Shown here piece by piece: positions 7,891 to 17,670 of a stretch of DNA of 64,000 nt (the first letter of the stretch is position 1; the number at the start of each line of letters is the position of its first letter). The stretch is from Embleya scabrispora DSM 41855 (lineage in GTDB: Bacteria; Actinomycetota; Actinomycetes; Streptomycetales; Streptomycetaceae). Where the stretch lies: NCBI RefSeq assembly GCF_000372745.1, contig NZ_KB889676.1, positions 1 through 64,000 of the forward strand, read 5' to 3'. The notes below the pieces were generated by a model. That model was given only the letters and a program-made list of their open reading frames with translations. It was not told where the DNA came from and made no database searches. The position numbers were made by a program, and so were the translations under genes.

Positions 7891-8904
7891 ATGGACATCG
7901 TCGTGTCGATGCTAGGGGTCGGAGGGGGCGGCGTGGGTGGGAAACGACGAGTAGGGGCGGCAACCGCAACGATGGTCGCAGCGTTGTTGACGCTGTCCTC
8001 CTGTAACGACTCGGACGGCGGAAAGAGTGCCGCGCCGGCCGCGGTCGGGGGCAGCCGGCCGGCCGAGCCGAGCGGGAGGCAAACCGCGAGGCCCGGCAAC
8101 CCGAGCGCGGCCGAACAGCCCAACGCGAAGGCGCTCGTCCCGACTCCGGATGCGCCGGCGACCGCGACCACACCACCTCGGCCACGCTCGATGGCGGCCC
8201 TGGGCGACTCGATCACCCGCGGCTTCGACTCGTGCTCGCCGCTGCGGGACTGTCCGGAGAAGTCGTGGGCCACCGGCACCTCCGCCGATGTGAACAGTCA
8301 TGCCAAGCGGCTGGGGCTGCCCGCGGACGCGGTGTTCAACAACGCCGAGACGGGCGCCCGGATGTCGGATCTGGCGGGCCAGGCCCGCGAGGCGGTCCGG
8401 GAGCGGGCCGACTACGTGACGATCCTGATGGGTGCCAACGACGCGTGCCGCCGCACCGAGGCGGAGATGACCTCGCCGGGCACGTTCGAGAGCCAGTTCC
8501 GCGACGCGCTACAGGTGTTGCGCGAGGGGCTGCCGCACGCGCGCGTGCTCGTGGTCAGCGTGCCGGACCTGCATCGGATGTGGGAGACGGGCCACGACGA
8601 GATGATGGCCCGCGCGGTGTGGTCGGTGGCGAACGTGTGCCAGTCGATCCTGGAGGATCCGCAGTCGGCCAAGCCCGCCGCGCTGGACCGCCGACAGCGC
8701 GTGCGCGATCGGGTGACCGCCTACAACGGGAAGCTGCGCGAGGTGTGCTCGACCTGGTCCAACTGCCGCTACGACGGCGGCGTGGTGAACACCCAGCGAT
8801 TCGGCAAGAACGACGTCAGCCACTGGGACTGGTTCCACCCCAGCGTGGCCGGTCAGCGCACGCTCGCGGAGGTGACATCCCGCCAGGGATATAGCTGGGG
8901 ATAG
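7891..8904 (+). CDS. Secreted SGNH/GDSL-family hydrolase, probable lipoprotein
   Basis: A 337-residue protein with an N-terminal hydrophobic segment (about residues 23-37) ending in LSSC, a plausible lipobox, then a Pro/Ala/Thr-rich linker to about residue 100. The catalytic domain has GDSITRGFD (block I, nucleophile Ser), GAND (block III) and DWFHPS (block V, Asp-His), diagnostic of SGNH esterases/lipases. The natural substrate is unknown. ATG 7891 is preceded by AAGGAG (7872-7877); the frame is open further upstream but lacks a ribosome site. It stands alone between a divergent DUF3145 gene and a tRNA. Confidence 0.85.
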   Translation: MDIVVSMLGVGGGGVGGKRRVGAATATMVAALLTLSSCNDSDGGKSAAPAAVGGSRPAEPSGRQTARPGNPSAAEQPNAKALVPTPDAPATATTPPRPRSMAALGDSITRGFDSCSPLRDCPEKSWATGTSADVNSHAKRLGLPADAVFNNAETGARMSDLAGQAREAVRERADYVTILMGANDACRRTEAEMTSPGTFESQFRDALQVLREGLPHARVLVVSVPDLHRMWETGHDEMMARAVWSVANVCQSILEDPQSAKPAALDRRQRVRDRVTAYNGKLREVCSTWSNCRYDGGVVNTQRFGKNDVSHWDWFHPSVAGQRTLAEVTSRQGYSWG

Positions 8905-9071
8905 CCCATACGGGTGATTTGTCTCCCGGAACCCCCAGGGAGCCCGCTAAGCTCTCACTCAACTACGGAAAAGAGTCGCTCGACGACACACAGCGACGAA
9001 GCTCGATGACGAAAGCAGCCGATCCAGACATAACGCGGGAAACACACTGCGAGACGCCGACCTGAAATGGG

Positions 9072-9145
9072 TGGGGCGGGTGGGACTCGAACCCACGGCC
9101 AGAGGATTATGAGTCCCCTGCTCTAACCAGCTGAGCTACCGCCCC
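9072..9145 (-). tRNA. tRNA with CAU anticodon (Ile2 or elongator Met)
   Basis: Read on the minus strand, GGGGCGG pairs with CCGCCCC to form the acceptor stem, and the loop CTCATAA gives anticodon CAU. The D arm (GCTCAGCTGGTTAGAGC) and T loop (GGTTCGAGTCC) are normal, the discriminator is A and CCA is not encoded. The perfect G1-C72 pair rules out an initiator tRNA. Whether the wobble C becomes lysidine (Ile) or stays C (Met) cannot be read directly. Confidence 0.92.
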
Positions 9146-9524
9146 TCGCCGTCCGCTGCCGGACAACCTGAGGCAGCATAACCGGTCAGGCACGACCATC
9201 GCCCGGGGGGATCCTCACGAGCGTGGTCTCTTCCTGCCCGAAAGTGTTCGCATCCGGCCGCCGGGTCTCACCGGTGGCCGGCGCGCGCCATGCCCGCGGT
9301 CGGGGGCGATCGTCGCGGTTCGCGCGCTTGCTCGTCCCATCGTGCCGACCCTCTCCACCGCAGGCGCCGGCGTCCGGCCGGCGGGGCGCCGAGCGCGGTG
9401 CCGATCCCCGTGTCGTAGTGCCGCACCGCCGCGATCGCGCCGGCCGCGGCCGGTCGTTTACGACGCGGTGCGCGCGGTCACTCGGGTGATCCCGGTCATC
9501 CGTCATTCGTGCGAGGAGAACAAC
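9146..9524. other. Gene-free interval before the MDR oxidoreductase
   Basis: This 379-bp interval has several open frames, but none has a ribosome site or family resemblance. GAGGAG just before 9525 is the ribosome site of the next gene. I see no further structure. Confidence 0.5.
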
Positions 9525-10469
9525 ATGCGCGCCGTCGCCGTGAACGAGTTCGGAGGCGACCCCAAGGTCGTCGACGTGGCGAAACCGACACCCGGCAGGG
9601 ATGAACTGCTGGTCGAGGTCGCCGCGGCGGCCGTCAACCCGTTCGACTGGAAGGTCGCGGACGGCATGCTCGCCGGGTCGATGGAACATACGTTCCCGCT
9701 CGTACTCGGGATGGACTTCGCCGGCACCGTGGTCGACCGCGGTGCGGATGCGACCCGATTCTCGGTCGGCGACCGGGTGTTCGGCTCGGTGCTGCGCGCG
9801 CCGGTGGGCGCGGTGGGCGCGTACGCCGAATTCCTGACCGTGCCTGCGGCCGGCCTGGTGGCCTCGGCCGCCGACCTGGACCCGGCCCAGGCCGCGGCGT
9901 TGCCCACCGCCGCCGGCACCGCGCTCGGTCTGCTGGAGGCCGGCGGCATCCGGGCCGGTCAGACCATCCTTGTGATCGGCGCGGCCGGGGGCGTGGGCAC
10001 CTTCTTGACCCAGCTCGCGGCGGCCCGCGACGTCCGGGTGCTCGCGGTCACCCGGGGCGTCGGCGCCGCCGGGATGGCTGCGCTCGGCGCGGCCCAGACC
10101 TACGACGCGACCGGCGGCATCGTCGCGGACAAGGTGCGCTCGGACCATCCCGACGGCGTGGACGCGCTGGTCGACCTGGTCTCCGACGCGGCCGACTTCG
10201 CCGCGTACGCCCGGCTGATCCGCGACGGCGGAGTGGCGCTGTCCACCCAGTTCGTGGCCGACCCGCAGGAACTCGCCGCTCGTGGAGTCGAGGCGATCAA
10301 CCACAATCAGCGCTCCACGGCACAGCTGTACGAGCAGCTGGCCGACGAGCTGCGCGCGCACCGGATCGCCGTGCCGATCGAGGCGCGCCTGCCGCTGACC
10401 GACGCTGCCGGCGCCATCGCCCGCAGCCGGCTGGGCGGCGCCCGCGGCAAGACGGTGATCCTGCCGTAG
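9525..10469 (+). CDS. NADP-dependent medium-chain (quinone-type) oxidoreductase
   Basis: A 314-residue zinc-free member of the medium-chain dehydrogenase family, resembling quinone or enone reductases. It has an N-terminal GroES-like fold (EFGGDPKVVDV, AAAVNPFDWKV, LGMDFAGTVVDRG) and a Rossmann motif (VIGAAGGVGTFLTQLA, about residues 148-163). No structural zinc-binding cysteines are present. ATG 9525 follows GAGGAG. The substrate is unknown. It converges on the LLM oxidoreductase gene with a 33-bp gap and is the only gene in its unit. Confidence 0.85.
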   Translation: MRAVAVNEFGGDPKVVDVAKPTPGRDELLVEVAAAAVNPFDWKVADGMLAGSMEHTFPLVLGMDFAGTVVDRGADATRFSVGDRVFGSVLRAPVGAVGAYAEFLTVPAAGLVASAADLDPAQAAALPTAAGTALGLLEAGGIRAGQTILVIGAAGGVGTFLTQLAAARDVRVLAVTRGVGAAGMAALGAAQTYDATGGIVADKVRSDHPDGVDALVDLVSDAADFAAYARLIRDGGVALSTQFVADPQELAARGVEAINHNQRSTAQLYEQLADELRAHRIAVPIEARLPLTDAAGAIARSRLGGARGKTVILP

Positions 10470-10502
10470 CCGCTCGCCCGAAGGCGCCGGCCGAACCGCC
10501 GG

Positions 10503-11477
10503 TCAGGCCAGCAGCGGCGCCAACCGCGAGCACAGCGTCGTCACATGGGTGCGCACCATCTCCTCGCCCATGCCGCTGAGCGAGGCGAAGAACCACACCG
10601 TCTCGATCGGCGTATCGGCCACGTACGCCCGAATCTCCCGCGCCGCCTCCTCGGGCGTCGCGTGCAGGAAGTGGCCGGGCGCGGCGGACAGTCCCCGCGC
10701 CCGCCACCGGTCCGGGTCGATCGGGCGCGGCGGCGCGGCGCCGGTCCCCTCGACCGCGTACCGGTGATAGCCGTCCCACTGGTGCGCCAGGTGCCGGGAG
10801 ACCACCGGCCAGTCCCGTTCGGGGTCGTCGGTGATCCAACCGTTCAGCAGTCCGGCCATCCGGGCGTGCGCCGGGTCGTGGCCCGCCTCGCGCAGTCCGT
10901 CCAGGTAGGGCGCGGCCATCGCCGGGTTCGCGGTGAGCAGCGATTCGCCGAGCAGCCCGGCCCGGCGGGCGCCCTGCGGCCCCTGGTAGCCGAGCCAGAT
11001 CCGCGGCCGGGGCTGGACCGGCGACGGCGTGATGGTCCCGCTCTCCCACAGCCGGCGGATCTCGCGGGCGCTGGCGTCGGTTGCCGCGAACCGGGTCCTG
11101 AGCAGTTCGGTCCGGTCGAAGAGGTCGTACTCGGGCTGCCGGTATCCGGTGCCGATGCCCAGTTCCAGCCGGCCGCCGCCGATCAGGTCCACGATCGCGG
11201 CCTCCTCGGCCAGGTGCGCCGGGTGGCGCAGCGGCGCGATGGTGACGCCGGTGCCGATCCGGGCCCGCCGGGTCCGGGCGGCGATCGCGGCGGCCAGGGT
11301 GAGCGGCTGGCTGAGGTATCCGTCCTCGAAGCCGTGGTGCTCGGTGGTCCAGATCGAGTGCACCCCGAGCCGGTCGGCCTCCTCGCACAGCTCCAGGGTG
11401 AAGGCGTACAGGCGGGACCAGTCCTGGCGCCACTCGACCGGGTTGCGCAGGTCCAGGTAGATGCCGACATTGACCAT
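10503..11477 (-). CDS. LLM-class (luciferase-like) flavin/F420-dependent oxidoreductase
   Basis: A 324-residue TIM-barrel protein of the bacterial luciferase-like superfamily. Hallmarks are WTTEHHGFEDGY near the N-terminus, IGTGVTIAPLRHPAHLAEEAAIVDLIGGGRLELGIGTGY (split here as IGTGVTIAPLRHP and GGGRLELGIGTGY) and a C-terminal region typical of the group. These enzymes use FMNH2 or F420 to oxidise diverse small molecules; the substrate is unknown. ATG at 11477 with GGGGAGCG ahead is preferred over an open frame 63 bp further upstream. It is divergent from the SnoaL-like gene, and a 15-bp dyad in the shared region may control both. Confidence 0.85.
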   Translation of the reverse strand: MVNVGIYLDLRNPVEWRQDWSRLYAFTLELCEEADRLGVHSIWTTEHHGFEDGYLSQPLTLAAAIAARTRRARIGTGVTIAPLRHPAHLAEEAAIVDLIGGGRLELGIGTGYRQPEYDLFDRTELLRTRFAATDASAREIRRLWESGTITPSPVQPRPRIWLGYQGPQGARRAGLLGESLLTANPAMAAPYLDGLREAGHDPAHARMAGLLNGWITDDPERDWPVVSRHLAHQWDGYHRYAVEGTGAAPPRPIDPDRWRARGLSAAPGHFLHATPEEAAREIRAYVADTPIETVWFFASLSGMGEEMVRTHVTTLCSRLAPLLA

Positions 11478-11555
11478 GCGACGCTCCCCACGGGTGGGTG
11501 CCCGGATGGGCCGACCCGGGGCGTCGCCTCGGCAGGCCATCTGACACGGTGATAT

Positions 11556-11570
11556 CTGACTGACCGTCAG
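11556..11570. promoter_or_regulatory. CTGAC-N5-GTCAG dyad, putative TetR-type operator
   Basis: CTGACTGACCGTCAG is an inverted repeat located 15 bp before the SnoaL-like start and 79 bp before the divergent LLM start. The same half-sites recur at 45856, 46024 and 63700. Dyads of this size are typical of TetR/AcrR-family operators. No TetR gene is in the window. Confidence 0.45.
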
Positions 11571-11584
11571 CTTACGGAGGCAGC

Positions 11585-12121
11585 ATGTCCGACCCGATCA
11601 CCGCCCGGCTCGATCGCCTGGAGGCGCACGAGCAGATCCGCCAACTCGCCGCCCGCTACGCGCTCGCGCTGGACAGTCGGGACGTGCCGGCACTGGCCGC
11701 GCTGTTCGTGGACGACGTGCGCACGGGTGACGGCGGCGTCGGCCGGGACGCGCTGGCCCGGTGGTTCGATCCGGTGCTGCGCCCGTACGGGATCACGTTC
11801 CACCTGATCGGGAACCACGTGATCGATCAGGTGGACGAGGATCACGCCACCGGGGTGGTCTACTGCCGCCCCGAACACGAGGTGGGCGACCTGTGGGTGG
11901 TGATGCCGATGCAGTACCTGGACCGCTACGAACGACGGGACGGGCGGTGGTACTTCCGCAGCCGCAAGCCTCGGGTGTTCTACGCGGCGGACGTCCTGGA
12001 GCACCCGCTGTCCGTGCCCGACCGGTTCCACTTCCCGAACAATCCGATGATCACGGACGCCCAACTGCCGCAGGCGTGGGCGTCGTGGCGCGAGTTCTGG
12101 GCCCGCACCGGGAGCGAGTGA
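11585..12121 (+). CDS. SnoaL-like (NTF2-fold) protein
   Basis: A 178-residue protein starting DPITARLDRLEAHEQIRQLAARYALALDSRD, the characteristic opening of SnoaL_4-type NTF2-fold proteins. The fold binds small hydrophobic substrates and includes dehydratases, cyclases and hydroxylating-dioxygenase small subunits. No catalytic assignment is possible from sequence. ATG 11585 follows ACGGAGG. Its divergent partner is an LLM oxidoreductase and the shared region carries one dyad, suggesting co-regulated catabolism of an unidentified compound. A strong terminator follows at 12141. Confidence 0.8.
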   Translation: MSDPITARLDRLEAHEQIRQLAARYALALDSRDVPALAALFVDDVRTGDGGVGRDALARWFDPVLRPYGITFHLIGNHVIDQVDEDHATGVVYCRPEHEVGDLWVVMPMQYLDRYERRDGRWYFRSRKPRVFYAADVLEHPLSVPDRFHFPNNPMITDAQLPQAWASWREFWARTGSE

Positions 12122-12140
12122 GCCAACCCTCCGCAACGCG

Positions 12141-12174
12141 CGAGCGCCCGCCGGGTGTACCCGGCGGGCGCTCG
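12141..12174. terminator. Bidirectional terminator between SnoaL-like gene and tRNA-Asn
   Basis: CGAGCGCCCGCCGGG and its exact complement face each other around a TGTA tetraloop, a 15-bp GC stem. It lies immediately 3-prime of both the SnoaL-like gene (plus) and tRNA-Asn (minus), whose 3-prime end is at 12181. Confidence 0.8.
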
Positions 12175-12180
12175 TGGTGG

Positions 12181-12253
12181 CTCCCGCAATTGGACTCGAA
12201 CCAATAACCTGCCGGTTAACAGCCGGCTGCTCTGCCAATTGAGCTATGCGGGA
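12181..12253 (-). tRNA. tRNA-Asn (GUU)
   Basis: On the minus strand TCCCGCA pairs with TGCGGGA (acceptor stem). The anticodon loop CTGTTAA gives GUU, and the discriminator is G as expected for Asn. CCA appears to be encoded directly after it. The T loop GGTTCGAGTCC is canonical. Confidence 0.96.
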
Positions 12254-12415
12254 TTGCGTCGGACCGTCTGGCGGTCGCTGCGTGGAATACATTAGCGCAT
12301 TCCCGGGGGTGGCCCGCACCAGGGTTTTTCCGGTAGGACCTCACAGGTTGCCCACGCACCGCGCCCGGGTAGGCGCTGACGTGCACGGGCGGGACACACG
12401 ACCGCGGAGGACATC

Positions 12416-12715
12416 ATGATCAACAAGCTCACCTTCGTCACCGGCCTCGCGATCGGCTACGTCCTGGGGACGAAGGCCGGGCGCGAGCGGTACGAGCAGA
12501 TCCGGAAGTTGTCCGGCACGGTGGCGGGCAGCCCGCCCGCCCGCAAGGCCGGGCACGCGGCGGCCGGAATCGGCCGCGAGGCCGGCGTCAAGGCCGGTCG
12601 GGCCATCGGCGACCACCTGCCCGAGCGGGTGGGTCGACACCTGCCGGACCGGTTCGCAAAGCACGGCACGAACGGCACGTCGGTGACGAACTCGCGCTAC
12701 GGACAGGGCTTGTAG
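12416..12715 (+). CDS. YtxH-like small membrane-associated protein
   Basis: A 99-residue basic protein with one short N-terminal glycine-rich hydrophobic segment (FVTGLAIGYVLGTKAGRERYEQI), the signature of YtxH/general-stress-type proteins. The remainder is Arg/Gly/Ala-rich and probably cytoplasmic. ATG 12416 is preceded by GCGGAGGACATC. It is monocistronic, with a terminator-like dyad downstream. The role is unknown; relatives are linked to cell-envelope stress, which is only suggestive here. Confidence 0.75.
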   Translation: MINKLTFVTGLAIGYVLGTKAGRERYEQIRKLSGTVAGSPPARKAGHAAAGIGREAGVKAGRAIGDHLPERVGRHLPDRFAKHGTNGTSVTNSRYGQGL

Positions 12716-12735
12716 GGGCCCGCGGCGGCATCCGG

Positions 12736-12790
12736 ACGGGCTGCGGCCAGAGTGCCGGCAACCCGGGTGCCGGCAACCCCGGCAGCCCGT
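12736..12790. terminator. Terminator-like dyad with internal direct repeat
   Basis: ACGGGCTG (12736-12743) and CAGCCCGT (12783-12790) can pair, and the loop holds GTGCCGGCAACCC twice in tandem. It sits between convergent genes (YtxH-like plus, FGGY minus). The rest of 12716-12867 shows nothing else. Confidence 0.4.
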
Positions 12791-12867
12791 GGAGGTCTCG
12801 CTTGCCCACGGTCGGCGGGGTGGGCCGGGCATCGGCCCACCCGTCGTCGTCGGCATGCGTCGCCCGG

Positions 12868-14340
12868 TCACCCCCTGCGGTGACGCCCACCCACTTCCGC
12901 GCCCTCGCGCGGCGGCGGTACCGCGCCCGGGTGCAGCCGATCGCGCACCTCGCGGTACTGCGCCCGGACCGCGTCGCCGAGCGCGAGTTCCTCCTCGGCC
13001 GGTTCCACGAAGGTGCCCACTGCCGGGGACCACGCCGGCAGCGCCCCGAACAGCGCCCACGCGGCCTGTCGGGCCGCGCCCTGGGCCACATGGCGTCCGG
13101 CGAGCGGCGCCGCGGGCACCGCGGTGGGCAGCCCGAGCAGGGCCGGCGCGATCGTGGACACCGCGGCCGAGCGCGCGCCGGGGCCGACCAGGATCACCCG
13201 GTGCACCGCCACGTCCCGGTCGCGCAGCACGTCCAGCGCGTCCGAGATACCGCACAACATCCCCTCCACCGAGGCCCGCGCGAGCGCCGCCGGGGTCATG
13301 CTCTCCGGGCGCAGTCCGGTGAGCGTGCCCGCCGCGTGCGGCAGGTCGGGGATCTGCTCGCCGTCGAGGTAGGGCAGCAGGACCAGTCCGCTCGCGCCCG
13401 GCGTGCACTCCAGCGCGACCCGGTCGAACTCGTCGGCGTCCAGCCCCAGCATCGACGCGGTGCCGCGCAGCACCCGGGCCGCGTTGAGGGTGCGCGTCAG
13501 CGGCAGGTGGCGTCCGGTGGCGTCGGCGTAGGAGGCGACCACGCCGGTGGGGTCGGCCACCGACACCGGGTGCGGCGCGAACGCGGTACCGGTGGTGCCG
13601 ATCGCGACCACCACGTCGCCGTCGGACAAACCCGCGCCCAGCGCCAGCGCGGCCTCGGCGCCGGTACCGGCCGAGACCAGCACCCCCTCGGGGGTGCGTC
13701 CGGCGATGCCGCCCGGAGCCAGCACGGTAGGCGTGCGCGGTACCCGGCCGATGGCCAGGTGGAGCAGGTCCTCGCGCCACTCTCCCGTGGTGGCGTAGTA
13801 GCCGGTGGTGGAGGCGTCCGCGCGGTCGGTGACCGGATCGGGCGGACAGCCGAGCAGTTGCCAGGTGACCCAGTCGTGCGGCAGCAGCACGGAGGCGATC
13901 CGGGCCACCGCGTCCGGTTCGAAGCGGGCGAATCGGCGCAGTTGGGCGATCGCCGACGACGAGCCCGGCACCGAGCCGGTCGCCATGGTCCACGCGGCCG
14001 GCCCGCCGAGCGCGTCCACGAGGTCTGCGGCGGCTCCGGAGGCGCCGGGGTCGTCCCCGGGCAGCGGATGCCCCAGGATCACACCCTGGGCGTCCAGCGG
14101 GACCGCGCCGTGGTTCTGCGCGGCCACCGCGATCGCCGCCACTCCGTCGAGGAGGCCGCCCGCCGCGGCCTCGCCGAAGGCCCGCAGCCACGCACCGGGC
14201 GTGGTCGCGGCGCCCTCGGCGTACGCGGCGCGCCCCTGGCGCAGGGGCGTACCGGTCGCGGCGTCGCAGACGAGGATGCGCACCTGGCGCGCTGAGCAGT
14301 GCACCCCGGCGACGAGGGTGGGTGTCGGGCTTGTCGGCAT
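12868..14340 (-). CDS. FGGY-family carbohydrate kinase homologue, probably catalytically inactive
   Basis: A 490-residue protein with the overall pattern of a xylulokinase-like FGGY kinase: LLPHDWVTWQLLG, TDRADASTTGYY, AIGTTGTAFA (phosphate-binding loop) and a C-terminal VILVGPGARS. However, the first-strand motif that normally reads GxDxST is GVHCSA (His14), and the region normally reading G-D-N/Q-A-A reads GTGAEAALALG, with Ala228 in place of the catalytic Asp. The substrate motif WNDxR is also not recognisable (HPLPGDDPG). Sugar phosphorylation is therefore doubtful. ATG 14340 is chosen because similarity begins there. It lies just downstream of a sigma-factor gene (41-bp gap) and could be co-transcribed. 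Confidence 0.8.
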   Translation of the reverse strand: MPTSPTPTLVAGVHCSARQVRILVCDAATGTPLRQGRAAYAEGAATTPGAWLRAFGEAAAGGLLDGVAAIAVAAQNHGAVPLDAQGVILGHPLPGDDPGASGAAADLVDALGGPAAWTMATGSVPGSSSAIAQLRRFARFEPDAVARIASVLLPHDWVTWQLLGCPPDPVTDRADASTTGYYATTGEWREDLLHLAIGRVPRTPTVLAPGGIAGRTPEGVLVSAGTGAEAALALGAGLSDGDVVVAIGTTGTAFAPHPVSVADPTGVVASYADATGRHLPLTRTLNAARVLRGTASMLGLDADEFDRVALECTPGASGLVLLPYLDGEQIPDLPHAAGTLTGLRPESMTPAALARASVEGMLCGISDALDVLRDRDVAVHRVILVGPGARSAAVSTIAPALLGLPTAVPAAPLAGRHVAQGAARQAAWALFGALPAWSPAVGTFVEPAEEELALGDAVRAQYREVRDRLHPGAVPPPREGAEVGGRHRRG

Positions 14341-14381
14341 GGGCGAATTCTGACAGCAGAAGGACACCGCTACGGTAGGGA

Positions 14382-15635
<1,254 letters not shown>

Positions 15636-15683
15636 ACCGACGTGGCCGGACGGGGCGGGCGGGGTCGGTTTCCCGCCGTCGGG

Positions 15684-17618
15684 TCAGCCGCCGGGGGCGT
15701 ACAGCGCCTCGGCGCCTCGGTCGAGCAGGGCGCGCTTGTACGTCTCCAGGGTGGTCAACTCCTGCCAGACCAGCGCGTATTCGTCCGCGTCACGGACCGG
15801 GTCGATGCGCAGCAGGCGGGACTTGGCGTCCGCGATCCGGCGTTCGGCGGAGAACACCCGCAGCCGAACGAGGTTGCCGTCGGCGTAGGCCCGGTCCGGG
15901 TCGGCGGTGCGGTGCACGCTCTCCACGGCGAGTTCGGTGACCATGTGCCGGACGGTGTCGTCGGGGGCGGCCGTGCGCACCTCGGCGACCCAGTTCGGAG
16001 TCTGCGCGAGTTCGCAGCACACACCGCCGGCGACGGCGATCGCCGCGCGCACGGCCGCGTACGGCTGCGCGGTGAACTCGTCGACCTCGTAGTGGTCGAA
16101 CGCCGGTGCCACCAGCGCGGGAGCCTGCAACGCGAGCTTGAGCACCTCGCGTTGCACGGCCTGGCACATGTCGCGCGGATCCGGCCGGAAGCCGGCCGGT
16201 CGCTGCGGGGCCTGCGGTTGCCGGCCCGGCTGCGCCGGGATTTGGCCCTGGTGGGTACCCCGCTCGCCGCGCGCGGCGCGCTCGCGCTGCCACCGGTTGA
16301 CCTGGGCGACCCGGGCGACCACGAACCTCTCGTCCAGGAAGCCGAGCATCGAGTCGAGTCGGACCGCGTAGGTGTGCCGCAGGGCCTGGTCCTTGATGCC
16401 CGCGATGACCGGCGCGGCCGCGTCCAGGGCGGCCACCCGGCCCTCGGCGGTGGACAGGTCGTGGCCCTCGATCCGGGACTTGATGGCGAACTCGAAGAGC
16501 GGGACGCGCGCGTCGATCAGGCCGAGCACGGCCTCGTCGCCGTGTGCCAGGCGCAGGTCGCACGGGTCCAGGCCGCGCGGTTCGACCGCGACGAAGGTGC
16601 GGGTGACGAACTTCTGGTCCTCCTCGAACGCCCGCAGCGCGGCCTTTTGGCCGGCCGCGTCGCCGTCGAAGGTGAAGATCACCTCGCCGCGGAACTCGCC
16701 GGAGTCCATCAGCAGCCGGCGCAGCACCTTGATGTGCTCGTCGCCGAAGGAGGTGCCGCACGTGGCGATCGCGGTGCCCGCGCCGGCGAGGTGGCAGGCC
16801 ATCACGTCGGTGTAACCCTCGACGATGACCGCCCGGCCGGACTTGGCGATCTCCTTCTTGGCCAGGTCCAGGCCGTAGAGCACCTGGGACTTCTTGTAGA
16901 TCGGCGTCTCGGGGGTGTTCAGGTATTTGGGGCCGTTGTCGTCGTCGTAGAGCTTGCGCGCGCCGAAGCCGATCACGTCGCCGGTGATGTCGCGGATGGG
17001 CCAGATCAACCGGCCCCGGAAGCGGTCCATCGGGCCGTTGCGGCCCTCGCTGGCCAAGCCGCCCTCGAGCATCTCCTGCGGGGTGAAGCCCTTGCCGCGC
17101 AGGAAGCGGACCAGGTTCTCCCAGCCCTTGGGCGCGTAGCCGAGCGCGAACCGTTCGGCGGCGTCCTGTTCGAAGCCGCGGTCGGCGAGGAATTGCCGGG
17201 CGGTCTCCGCCTCGGGACTGCCGAGTTGATCGGCGAACCAGCGTGCGGCGATCTTGTGCGCCTCGACCAGGCGGGTGCGCCGGCCCTGCTGGCGGCCCGG
17301 CGTGTAGCCGCCCTCCTCGTAGCGCAGCTCGATGCCGTACTGCTGTGCCAGCCGCTCCACGGTCTCCGAGAACGTGGTGTGGTCCAGGCGCATGACGAAG
17401 TCGAGAACGTCGCCGCCTTCGCCGCAGCCGAAGCAGTACCAGAGGTTCTTCGCCGGGCTGACCTGGAAGGACGGGGACTTCTCGTCGTGGAAGGGGCACA
17501 ACCCCTTGAAGTTTCCTCCGCCCGCGTTGCGCAGTTGCAGGTGTTGTTCGGCGATCTCCGCGATGCGTGCCGTCTCGCGGACCCGCCTGACGTCTTCCTC
17601 ACGGATACGGCCGGCCAC
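15684..17618 (-). CDS. dnaG: DNA primase DnaG
   Basis: DnaG synthesises RNA primers for DNA replication. The 644-residue protein has the CHC2 zinc finger (CPFHDEKSPSF then WYCFGCG, about residues 41-66), and the TOPRIM catalytic core with VIVEGYTDVM and TFDGDAAG. A C-terminal DnaB-interacting domain follows a Gln/Pro/Arg-rich linker (about residues 445-480). It is preceded by dgt (52-bp gap) and followed by a sigma-factor gene 48 bp away, forming a macromolecule-synthesis-like run. Confidence 0.96.
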   Translation of the reverse strand: MAGRIREEDVRRVRETARIAEIAEQHLQLRNAGGGNFKGLCPFHDEKSPSFQVSPAKNLWYCFGCGEGGDVLDFVMRLDHTTFSETVERLAQQYGIELRYEEGGYTPGRQQGRRTRLVEAHKIAARWFADQLGSPEAETARQFLADRGFEQDAAERFALGYAPKGWENLVRFLRGKGFTPQEMLEGGLASEGRNGPMDRFRGRLIWPIRDITGDVIGFGARKLYDDDNGPKYLNTPETPIYKKSQVLYGLDLAKKEIAKSGRAVIVEGYTDVMACHLAGAGTAIATCGTSFGDEHIKVLRRLLMDSGEFRGEVIFTFDGDAAGQKAALRAFEEDQKFVTRTFVAVEPRGLDPCDLRLAHGDEAVLGLIDARVPLFEFAIKSRIEGHDLSTAEGRVAALDAAAPVIAGIKDQALRHTYAVRLDSMLGFLDERFVVARVAQVNRWQRERAARGERGTHQGQIPAQPGRQPQAPQRPAGFRPDPRDMCQAVQREVLKLALQAPALVAPAFDHYEVDEFTAQPYAAVRAAIAVAGGVCCELAQTPNWVAEVRTAAPDDTVRHMVTELAVESVHRTADPDRAYADGNLVRLRVFSAERRIADAKSRLLRIDPVRDADEYALVWQELTTLETYKRALLDRGAEALYAPGG

Positions 17619-17670
17619 GATCGTCGAGTCTACGGGTTCGCGCGGTGCGCGTCGGCGGCGACCGGGCGGC

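Noticed and set aside
9072-9145. Initiator tRNA-fMet
   Set aside because: The first acceptor pair is G-C, whereas initiators have an unpaired C1-A72, and the anticodon stem lacks the three G-C pairs next to the loop.
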